Assembly (NCBI RefSeq): GCF_026676115.1
Contig: NZ_JAPONB010000001.1
Coordinates: 124,001-188,000, forward strand
DNA length: 64,000 bases
Direction of reading: 5' to 3'
From: Salinimicrobium sp. TH3
Lineage (GTDB): Bacteria > Bacteroidota > Bacteroidia > Flavobacteriales > Flavobacteriaceae
The stretch's first letter is position 1, and each line of letters starts with the position of its first letter. Both the position numbers and the translations under genes were made by a program. The notes beneath the pieces were generated by a model that saw only the letters and a list, made by a program, of their open reading frames with translations, had not been told where the DNA came from and searched no databases. This document shows, one piece after another, positions 27,767 through 34,216 of the stretch.

Positions 27767-28261
27767 ATGAAAAGTGGTGTCAGGCCAATTTTAAAGCAGT
27801 TCCCTGCTAAGAAATTTAAAGCCCTGTACAAAATATACATAGGGTCGGGCCTTCTTATCATTTTACTATTTGCTGCGACTTTTCTTGAGTCGCTAGGGTG
27901 GTCACCCATAGCAGAGAGTCAGTTCTTATATATCCTATACGTGGGATTTATTTTCTCCCTGGCCTCTGCTTTTCTTTACTTGCTGTTCCTGCTTCCTTTT
28001 CTAATAGCCATATTACTCCAATACCGCCCTAATTGGAAATTGAGTCTGCCTCTTATATTGCTTATTCTTTCCTTAGGCAGCTTATTTATTATCACCTACT
28101 GGGGATCTGGGGAATATGATGTGGAGACCAATTCTTTTGAAGAAGACCCTGTTATGAAAATTCTTGATTATGCAACAATAATCCTTTTCCTGGCATATGC
28201 CGTGACAGCAACAATCCTGGGGTGGCGGGGATTAAGGGATCTCAGAAACGGGAAGACTTAA
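27767..28261 (+). CDS. Four-helix membrane protein of unknown function
   Basis: The 164-residue protein has four transmembrane helices and ends AVTATILGWRGLRDLRNGK, resembling the end of the first half of the upstream gene's product (FGFGIYGIQKMRKGQ). The N terminus is basic (KSGVRPILKQFPAKKFK). It may be a half-length paralogue of its neighbour, 175 bases upstream on the same strand. A strong shared terminator with the convergent ssb genes lies at 28528-28561. Function unknown. Confidence 0.65.
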   Translation: MKSGVRPILKQFPAKKFKALYKIYIGSGLLIILLFAATFLESLGWSPIAESQFLYILYVGFIFSLASAFLYLLFLLPFLIAILLQYRPNWKLSLPLILLILSLGSLFIITYWGSGEYDVETNSFEEDPVMKILDYATIILFLAYAVTATILGWRGLRDLRNGKT

Positions 28262-28580
28262 CAATAAATGATAAGGGAAGAAATATTAAGATTTGCCGCA
28301 TATCCGTAAGTCAGCCAGTTTAAGGGCTATGTTTAATAGAAATGGAATGGTAATACCTTAACTTATACTCATATGAGTAGGAATAATTTCGGCATTTACC
28401 TTTGGTGTGCTGTAGAGAGTTTTTTCTTCTTCGCCGCCTTTCTTTCTGCGATTCATTAATAAACTACTTCAGATGTTTCTGGATTCGTTTGGCTACTTTT
28501 ATCGCAGGAGATTTCTTATTAAATACCAAAAGCGCAGAAGATCAAGATCTTCTACGCTTTTATTTTCAAAAATGTCATAT
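28262..28580. other. Intergenic region, no gene
   Basis: The 320 bases between the membrane protein and the ssb genes show only a pyrimidine-rich stretch near 28420-28450 and the bidirectional terminator at 28528-28561. I see no coding sequence; open frames on the plus strand here run into the reverse complement of ssb. Confidence 0.6.
28528..28561. terminator. Bidirectional intrinsic terminator
   Basis: AAAAGCG-C-AGAAGATC pairs with GATCTTCT-A-CGCTTTT around a 2-base loop, with A and T runs at the two sides. It serves the membrane-protein genes on the plus strand and the ssb cluster on the minus strand. Confidence 0.8.
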
Positions 28581-28919
28581 TTATTCCTTTTTTTCCGGCA
28601 AAATCAACTCCCGGCATACGATCTCTGTGATATATTTCCGGTTGCCATTTTTATCTTCATAGCTGCGGCTGCTAAGTTTTCCTTCGATCTCAATTTCCCT
28701 TCCTTTGGGAACCTGTTTTTCCACCATTTCGGCCATTTTACCCCAGGCAATAATATTGTACCATTGGGTGTCTGTCACTTTTTCTCCCTTTGTATTTGTA
28801 TAGGTTTCGCGGGTGGCGATGGAGAATTTCGCAAGTTTTTTTCCTGTGCTAAGAGTTAGGATCTCGGGAGCTTTTCCTACGTTGCCTGAGAGTTGCACAT
28901 TGTTTTTTAAGGTGTTCAT
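28581..28919 (-). CDS. Single-stranded DNA-binding protein paralogue (third in tandem)
   Basis: The 112-residue OB-fold SSB starts MNTLKNNVQLSGNVG at ATG 28919. It has KKLAKFSIATRETY, DTQWYNIIAWGKMAE and KGREIEIEGKLSSRSYED, the core SSB motifs. It ends LILPEKKE and lacks the flexible linker and acidic DDDIPF tip through which housekeeping SSB recruits partners. It is the most diverged of three tandem copies. The track's longer start would extend into the intergenic region. Confidence 0.88.
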   Translation of the reverse strand: MNTLKNNVQLSGNVGKAPEILTLSTGKKLAKFSIATRETYTNTKGEKVTDTQWYNIIAWGKMAEMVEKQVPKGREIEIEGKLSSRSYEDKNGNRKYITEIVCRELILPEKKE

Positions 28920-28947
28920 AATGTTGTGAATTATGGTTGACATATCC

Positions 28948-29280
28948 TTATTTTCCGAGAAGCAGTACTTCATTGCAAACAACTTCGGTGATATACTTTT
29001 TTACTCCATCTTTATCCTCATAGCTACGGCTGGTCAATTTTCCTTCCACGCCAATCTCTTTACCTTTGGGGACGTAGTTTTCGATAAGTTCGGCAGTCTT
29101 GCCCCAGGCAACTACATTGTGCCATTGTGTGTCGGTTATTTTTTCTCCCTTATTGTTTTTGTAGGTTTCATTTGTGGCGATGGAGAACTTGGCAAGTTTT
29201 TTACCCGATTCCATAGTTAAGATCTCTGGTGCGTTACCTACGTGGCCAATCAACTGTACTTTGTTTCTTAATGTATTCAT
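28948..29280 (-). CDS. Single-stranded DNA-binding protein paralogue (second in tandem)
   Basis: The 110-residue SSB reads MNTLRNKVQLIGHVGNAPEI at the start and ends NEVLLLGK with no acidic tail. The fold motifs (ETYKNNKGEKITDTQWHNVVAWGKTAE, GKEIGVEGKL) are intact. A stretch of about 56 bases (around 29072-29127) is identical in DNA to the first copy, which points to recent duplication or gene conversion. It lies 28 bases before the third copy. Confidence 0.9.
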   Translation of the reverse strand: MNTLRNKVQLIGHVGNAPEILTMESGKKLAKFSIATNETYKNNKGEKITDTQWHNVVAWGKTAELIENYVPKGKEIGVEGKLTSRSYEDKDGVKKYITEVVCNEVLLLGK

Positions 29281-29325
29281 GATTTCTGTTTTTTTTAATG
29301 TTTTTAATAATTCTCAGTTTCTTAA

Positions 29326-29658
29326 TTATTTCCCTAATAATAGGACTTCGCTGCACAGTACTTCGGTTACGTGTCTTGTTACACCTTCTTTGTCCTCATA
29401 GCTGCGGCTGGTTAGTTTTCCCTCAATACCGATCTCTTTTCCTTTGGGCACGTAGTTTTCGATAAGTTCGGCAGTCTTGCCCCAGGCAACTACATTGTGC
29501 CATTGGGTGTCGGTTACTTTCTCGCCCTGGGCATTTTTATAGATTTCATTTGTGGCGATGGAGAATCTTGCCATTTTCTTTCCCGATTCGAAGCTGAGGA
29601 TCTCCGGTGCGTTGCCTACATTCCCAATCAACTGTACTTTGTTTCTTAGTGCATTCAT
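29326..29658 (-). CDS. Single-stranded DNA-binding protein paralogue (first in tandem)
   Basis: The 110-residue SSB (MNALRNKVQLIGNVGNAPEI to SEVLLLGK) leads a tandem run of three SSB genes on the minus strand. It lacks the acidic C-terminal tip, so it probably coats ssDNA without recruiting the usual SSB interactome. A TAGGTTTG word at 29708-29715 (minus strand), about 50 bases before the start, fits the TAnnTTTG promoter box, though no well-spaced -33 box is seen. Confidence 0.9.
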   Translation of the reverse strand: MNALRNKVQLIGNVGNAPEILSFESGKKMARFSIATNEIYKNAQGEKVTDTQWHNVVAWGKTAELIENYVPKGKEIGIEGKLTSRSYEDKEGVTRHVTEVLCSEVLLLGK

Positions 29659-29841
29659 GTTATAAAGAATTAAATAAGTTGAAAATCATTCGTTCATTTC
29701 AACAGGACAAACCTACTACCACCAACAAATGATAATCGGTTGATACTGATTTGTTTTCGTTTAGATCTGTTTGTAAGCATTTGTAAATGGCTATGCTTGC
29801 AGTTAATTTTTTCGTATTATTACATGTATAGACCTTCTGCC

Positions 29842-30405
29842 ATGAAAAAGCTGATCCTTTTACTCCTTATCTCTACTCTGCTCTCTTCCTGCAGGGAAAA
29901 ACAACAAGCTGAAGAACAGGTGGTAGTTGAAAGCTCTCCTTTTGAAACGGAATTCATTGACTACAGGGATTTGAAGATGTTGGCAGGTTACGAAAAGGTG
30001 ATTGATACTTCAGTATACATGGGCACCCCCGAAGATACCTACAGGCTGTTGAACCTTCGGAAGAATGGAGATTACCTTGTGCTCTTCTACAAGGTGGCAG
30101 GCCGGGATGAGCAGGAAATCAAGCACACAACTTACCTTGCATTAGATACGCTTCTGGTAAAAAAACTGAGGAACGATGAACGCGTAACCGTGGGTTACTG
30201 TTATCATGTAGACTATCATGAAGGTGAGATCGTAGCCCTTGTCAAAGGGACAGGTAAAACAGATGTGATGGAGACAGTCAGGGCCTGGAGGGCAAATCCC
30301 GAATCTGAAGAAATCGAACCTCTACAGGACTTTGGTGACATCAAATGTCTTGATCAATTCTTTGAGAGTGAAAACTCGACAATTCCTATAGAAGATATTT
30401 CATGA
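29842..30405 (+). CDS. Lipoprotein, first gene of ABC-ATPase operon
   Basis: The 187-residue protein starts at ATG 29842 with MKKLILLLLISTLLSSCREK, a type II signal peptide (lipobox LLSSC). The mature part is acidic, without a domain I recognise. Its stop overlaps the next ATG by four bases, and four genes follow one another with overlaps, so it is the first gene of a tight operon with a small membrane protein and an ABC ATPase. It may be the extracytoplasmic partner of that system; this is inference. Confidence 0.8.
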   Translation: MKKLILLLLISTLLSSCREKQQAEEQVVVESSPFETEFIDYRDLKMLAGYEKVIDTSVYMGTPEDTYRLLNLRKNGDYLVLFYKVAGRDEQEIKHTTYLALDTLLVKKLRNDERVTVGYCYHVDYHEGEIVALVKGTGKTDVMETVRAWRANPESEEIEPLQDFGDIKCLDQFFESENSTIPIEDIS

Positions 30406-30683
30406 ATTTGAGAGCCTTCTGGAAGTATTACCGGGATTTTAATTTCTTCAATCTCGTCTTTTCTGTTATAAGCGCAATTTATTTTGGAGTGATTACCGGC
30501 CTGCTCATTTTTATTTCGTTTGGTATGTTTATCGGTTTTTTTGGATTCAATTATTTCAGGAAGAATGAATATTATCTTTATTTCAACCTCGGCTTAAGCA
30601 GGAGCTATTTGATCAAAAGGGTCTGGATCCTTAACGTTATCTTTATTTTGCCTTTCCTCCTAATACTTTTCTTATTTATATGA
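30402..30683 (+). CDS. Small membrane protein, probable partner of the ABC ATPase
   Basis: The 93-residue protein has two to three hydrophobic helices (FNLVFSVISAIYFGVITGLL, IFISFGMFIGFFGFNYF and IWILNVIFILPFLLILFLFI-like end) and few charges. It overlaps its neighbours by four bases on each side, between a lipoprotein and an ABC ATPase. It is much too short for a usual ABC permease, so if it is the membrane subunit it must multimerise. No family recognised. Confidence 0.7.
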   Translation: MNLRAFWKYYRDFNFFNLVFSVISAIYFGVITGLLIFISFGMFIGFFGFNYFRKNEYYLYFNLGLSRSYLIKRVWILNVIFILPFLLILFLFI

Positions 30684-31348
30684 ATCGGTTAGAGGTAACA
30701 GGAGTGAATAAGAGCTTCGGAAAAAGGCATATTTTAAAGGATATTTCCCTGACTTGTGAAACGGGAGAAATTATTGGCCTTTTTGGAAGGAATGGTTCCG
30801 GCAAATCCTCTTTGCTTAGAGGAATGATGGGAACCTTAAAAGTGGGTTCTATAAGTTTGAATATTGATGGAGTGAAGATGAAGGCTTCAGACGTTATTCC
30901 GCAGCAAAAAATCGGAATTTTACCTCAGGATACTTTTCTTCCTAAGGAAATGAAAGTACGGGATGTCATTCCGCTGTTTTTTCCGGAAGGGGAAGCGCAG
31001 GACAGGATTTTTTACGCTCCCGGGGTTGCTGCTTTTGAAGGTCAAAAGACAGGAAAGCTCTCTGCCGGACAGTTAAAATACCTGGAGGTGCTGTTACTTT
31101 CCCACCTGCCGCACCCTTTCCTCCTGCTGGATGAACCATTTTCTATGGTGGAGCCGCAGTATATTGAAAGAATAAAAGAACTTCTCCTCGGTCTACGGAC
31201 TACTAAAGGATTAGTAATTACTGATCATTACTACCGTGATGTGCTGGAAATCTCCAACCGTAGCTTTGTTTTAAAGAATGGAAATTTGTTTGAAGTAGAG
31301 CATGAAAAAGACCTGGCTACCTTTGAATATTTAAAAGAAAGAAATTAA
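30680..31348 (+). CDS. ABC transporter ATP-binding protein
   Basis: The 222-residue ATPase has Walker A GRNGSGKS at 36-43, a Q-loop region (GILPQDTF), a changed signature LSAGQ at 127-131, Walker B FLLLDEP ending at 153 and a VITDHYYRDVLEISNR switch region. The last part resembles the LptB-like branch (ITDH in place of VTHD). It is full length for a single nucleotide-binding domain. It is translationally coupled to the small membrane protein upstream and the helical protein downstream. Substrate unknown. Confidence 0.9.
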   Translation: MNRLEVTGVNKSFGKRHILKDISLTCETGEIIGLFGRNGSGKSSLLRGMMGTLKVGSISLNIDGVKMKASDVIPQQKIGILPQDTFLPKEMKVRDVIPLFFPEGEAQDRIFYAPGVAAFEGQKTGKLSAGQLKYLEVLLLSHLPHPFLLLDEPFSMVEPQYIERIKELLLGLRTTKGLVITDHYYRDVLEISNRSFVLKNGNLFEVEHEKDLATFEYLKERN

Positions 31349-31821
31349 TGAAACCAGCTTCTGCTAAAGAGATAAGAGACGAATTAAAACTCCAGGACAG
31401 GGAAGAGCTGCTGCAAATCGTCCTGCGGTTATCCCGGTTCAAAAAGGAAAATAAGGAGCTGCTCACCTATCTTCTCTTTGATGCCCGTGATGAAGATGAA
31501 TACAAAGCAAAGGTGAAAGCCGAAATGGATGAAGAATTTGCCGGGATCAATCGCAACAACTTCTACTACACAAAAAAGGGTATGCGTAAGCTGCTCAAAA
31601 ATATCAAAAAATACAGTCGCTATTCCGGGAAAAAAGAAACTGAATTAGAATTATTGATCTATTTCCTTCAAAAAATGGATAATTTCAAACCTTCAATTCA
31701 CAAAAATAAGATTCTCAAGAATATGTACGACCGACAGCTGGAGCTGGTAAAAAAGAATATGGAAAAGCTGCATGAAGACCTGCAGTACGACCTGAACCTG
31801 GAACTGGAGAAATTGAGCTAG
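31348..31821 (+). CDS. Helical protein of unknown function, last gene of ABC operon
   Basis: The 157-residue protein is highly charged and probably all helical (DREELLQIVLRLSRFKKENK, then NMYDRQLELVKKNMEKLHED, a coiled-coil-like end). It has no signal peptide or membrane helix, so it is likely cytosolic. Its start shares one base with the ATPase stop codon. The coupling suggests a role with the ABC ATPase, perhaps regulatory. I recognise no family. Confidence 0.75.
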   Translation: MKPASAKEIRDELKLQDREELLQIVLRLSRFKKENKELLTYLLFDARDEDEYKAKVKAEMDEEFAGINRNNFYYTKKGMRKLLKNIKKYSRYSGKKETELELLIYFLQKMDNFKPSIHKNKILKNMYDRQLELVKKNMEKLHEDLQYDLNLELEKLS

Positions 31822-31895
31822 AATAGAGCATAGAGAATAGAGTAGTGAGTAAATGAGAATTGCTAATTGTCTATTGATCATTGTTAATTGTAAAA

Positions 31896-32435
31896 ATGGA
31901 TTTTCCTAATTTAACCACGTCCCGACTAAACCTTCGCCAGATCACAGGAGACGATCTGGAAAATATCTATAAAGGACTTTCCCATCCTGAAGTAATTAAA
32001 TATTACGGAGTAAATTATAAAACGCTTGATGCTACCCGGGAACAGCTGGAGTGGTATGAAGAGCTTGAAAGATCGCAGACAGGAATATGGTGGGCAATCA
32101 CTCTGGCTGAAGATAATGAATTCTGTGGTGCAATTGGTTTCAACAACCGGAGTAGGGAGCACAAAAAAGCCGAACTTGGATTTTGGCTGCTTCCAAAGTA
32201 TTGGAGCAGGGGATTTGTGCAGGAGTCCATGGAGGTGGTGCTGGATCATGCTTTTCAAAAATTGGATCTTCACCGAATAGAAGCCTTTGTGGAGACGGAA
32301 AACATCAGTAGCCAAAATGCTCTTGAAAAACAACATTTTAAGCAGGAAGGAATTATGAGAGATTCCGAGATCAAGAACGGGAGGTTTATTAGTGTGGCGG
32401 TTTATGCGAAACTTAAAAGTGATTTGAAAATTTGA
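31896..32435 (+). CDS. GNAT N-acetyltransferase, RimJ/RimL type
   Basis: The 179-residue protein starts MDFPNLTTSRLNLRQITGDD at ATG 31896, with the TxRLxLR opening of RimJ/RimL-like acetyltransferases. It has ELGFWLLPKYWSRGFVQES (acetyl-CoA loop region) and HRIEAFVETENISSQNALEK. It probably acetylates a protein N terminus or a small amine. The five codons before the ATG belong to an AT-rich intergenic word (TTGATCATTGTTAATTG) seen elsewhere in the window. Confidence 0.87.
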   Translation: MDFPNLTTSRLNLRQITGDDLENIYKGLSHPEVIKYYGVNYKTLDATREQLEWYEELERSQTGIWWAITLAEDNEFCGAIGFNNRSREHKKAELGFWLLPKYWSRGFVQESMEVVLDHAFQKLDLHRIEAFVETENISSQNALEKQHFKQEGIMRDSEIKNGRFISVAVYAKLKSDLKI

Positions 32436-32461
32436 GAATTTGAAAATGTTTTTCTCCACAG

Positions 32462-32972
32462 CGTAGCCTTTGCGAAGGGAGGAATCTCTCGTTTTCTAGA
32501 GAGATTCCTCCTTTGTCGGAATGACAGAGGGAAATGTTTGTCATTCAGAGCGTAGCTTTTGCGCAGCGAAGAATCTCTCGTTTTCAAAGAGATTCCTCCT
32601 TTATCGGAATGACGGGGGGAATGTTTGTCATTCAGAGTGCAGCTTTTGCGGAGCGAAGAATCTCTCGTTTTCTAATGAGATTCCTCCTTTGTCGGAATGA
32701 CAGGAGGAAATGTTTGTCATTCCGAGCACAGCTTTTGCGTAGCGAAGAATCTCTCGTTTTCTAGAGAGATTCCTCCGTTATCGGAATGACAGGGGGAAAT
32801 GTTTGTCATTCAGAGCGTAGCTTTTGCGCAGCGAAGAATCTCTCGTTTTCAAAGAGATTCCTCCTTTGTCGGAATGACAGGGGGGAAATGTTTTTCATTC
32901 AGGGCGAAGCTTTTGCGCAGCGAAGAATCTCTTGTTTTCCAGAGAGATTCCTCCTATCGTCGGAATGACATA
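32462..32972. repeat. Six tandem copies of an 89-bp palindromic repeat
   Basis: Six head-to-tail units start near 32462, 32551, 32638, 32727, 32815 and 32904; the landmark GAATCTCT recurs at 32482, 32571, 32658, 32747, 32836 and 32925 (spacing 87-89). Each unit is a long palindrome: GTCATTC...AGCGAAGAATCTCT-CGTTTTC-AGAGATTCCTCC...GGAATGAC. There are no unique spacers, so it is not CRISPR. The last copy is the most diverged. Two shorter relatives lie at 57642-57717. Open frames within it are by-products of the repetition. Confidence 0.9.
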
Positions 32973-33000
32973 GGTTATCCTTTGCGACCTTTGACTATAT

Positions 33001-33146
33001 GTGAGAAGATCTGAGTATATAGAAACAATTCGTGTATTCGTGGCCAAAATTCATTTAACAATTACCAATTAACAATGAACAGGGGTAACAGGTCTGAGTG
33101 AGAAGATCTGAGTATATAAAAACAATTCGTGTATTCGTGGCAAAAA
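33001..33146. repeat. 48-bp direct duplication upstream of zinc-ribbon gene
   Basis: GTGAGAAGATCTGAGTATAT followed by A(G/A)AAACAATTCGTGTATTCG and TGGC occurs at 33001-33048 and again at 33098-33146, almost identical, 97 bases apart. An AT-rich CAATTACCAATTAACAATG word separates the copies. The second copy ends 65 bases before the zinc-ribbon ATG. The duplication may carry a promoter or may be a decayed repeat. Confidence 0.75.
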
Positions 33147-33212
33147 AGCTACAAAACCTACAACTTTAACCTACGTCAGCAGATTAATCTAAAAATCACT
33201 AATTTTAATAAT

Positions 33213-33560
33213 ATGGAAAAAAGCTGTCTTGAATGTGGGGAAAAGATTGTGGGTAGAACCGATAAAAAATTCTGCAGTGATTACTGCCGTAATTCCTATA
33301 ACAATAATCTAAACAAAGACAGCACAAATATGGTGCGCAACGTCAATAACCTGTTGCGCAAAAATTATCGTATCCTGGAGGAGCTAAATCCCGATGGGAA
33401 AATCAAACTGCCAAAATCAAAGCTTGCCGCAAAAGGATTTAATTTCGATTACTTCACCAGCATCTATACTACAAAAACCGGCAATACCTACTACTTTGTC
33501 TATGATCAGGGATACCTGCCGCTGGATGGGAACTTTTATGCGCTGGTAAAAAGGATATAA
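33213..33560 (+). CDS. Zinc-ribbon protein of unknown function
   Basis: The 115-residue protein starts at ATG 33213 with a treble-clef-like zinc ribbon: CLECGEKIVGRTDKKFCSDYC (C-x2-C and C-x3-C), followed by R-N-x-YNNN. The rest is basic and then aromatic (FDYFTSIYTTKTGNTYYFVYDQGYLPL). The opening resembles DUF2116-type ribbons. A nucleic-acid-binding role is possible. It ends in a bidirectional terminator shared with the CBS gene. Confidence 0.8.
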   Translation: MEKSCLECGEKIVGRTDKKFCSDYCRNSYNNNLNKDSTNMVRNVNNLLRKNYRILEELNPDGKIKLPKSKLAAKGFNFDYFTSIYTTKTGNTYYFVYDQGYLPLDGNFYALVKRI

Positions 33561-33565
33561 GCTAA

Positions 33566-33598
33566 AAGCCTCCCGGATCTAAGATTCCAAAGAGGCTT
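33566..33598. terminator. Bidirectional hairpin between convergent genes
   Basis: AAGCCTC (33566-33572) pairs with GAGGCTT (33592-33598), flanked by A-rich sequence on the right. It sits between the zinc-ribbon and CBS genes, which converge here. Confidence 0.6.
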
Positions 33599-33612
33599 CA
33601 GTAAAAAATATT

Positions 33613-34086
33613 TTAAATACCAGGGTTCCAGCTCTGCCCTTTAAGATTTAAGGCTGCCCGCAACACGTCACTTTGGCTTAACTGGCCTACGAGTTCCCCA
33701 TTCTTAACTATAGGAAACCGCCTGAACCTGTTTTCAATGAATTTTTTTGCAGCGTCCAGCACGTTCATATCGGCGTCTATTGTCATCACGTTACAGGTCA
33801 TGCGTTTTTCCACCAGATTGTTATCCATTGGCATGTTGTAATAGCGACTGTCGGAGATATGTTTCATACAATCCCCTTCAGAAATTACACCCAGCAGCTT
33901 GTTATCTTCATCTACCACGCAACCTCCGGAAATCTTATGTTTTAAAAAGAGTTCCATGACTTCAAAAATGGTTTGGTCTTTCCTAAAGGTCACAAGATCT
34001 GTAGACATATAATCTGAAACGCAAACAGAAGCACTTGCAGCCTTTTCGGGCTCAGCCCTTTTACCCTGAAAACTTTTAATACCCAT
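33613..34086 (-). CDS. CBS domain-containing protein
   Basis: The 157-residue protein is a pair of CBS motifs: MSTDLVTFRKDQTIFEVMELFLKHKISGGCVVDEDNKLLGVISEGD (about 25-70) and CNVMTIDADMNVLDAAKKFIENRFRRFPIVKNGELVGQLSQSD (about 95-140). Stand-alone CBS pairs bind adenine nucleotides and regulate partners. It has an N-terminal basic extension without a domain. The partner is not evident from neighbours. Confidence 0.9.
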   Translation of the reverse strand: MGIKSFQGKRAEPEKAASASVCVSDYMSTDLVTFRKDQTIFEVMELFLKHKISGGCVVDEDNKLLGVISEGDCMKHISDSRYYNMPMDNNLVEKRMTCNVMTIDADMNVLDAAKKFIENRFRRFPIVKNGELVGQLSQSDVLRAALNLKGQSWNPGI

Positions 34087-34216
34087 AGCACAAGTGTTTG
34101 ATAATTAGTTCTTAAAATATAAAATTTATATAATAACCTGAAGTCTGTTGGCAATAATTTAAGATTTTTGGGAGGTAGTCTTTAATTGTTGAAATGGTTT
34201 TAGATATATTTGAATT

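Noticed and set aside
28402-29401. Plus-strand frames opposite the ssb genes
   Set aside because: They are antisense shadows; three copies mirror the three ssb genes, and coding signals are on the minus strand.
32462-32972. Possible CRISPR array
   Set aside because: Units are 87-89 bp and similar throughout, with no unique spacers and no cas genes nearby; it is a tandem palindromic repeat.
32534-33014. Open frames on the plus strand with repeated MFVIQS...RRISRF peptides
   Set aside because: They arise from the 89-bp repeat array, have no start context and no homology that I recognise; the repeat explains them.
34205-34212. Promoter box TATATTTG for the M28 peptidase
   Set aside because: It lies only four bases before the ATG, so transcription would start within or at the gene; not reported as a separate feature.
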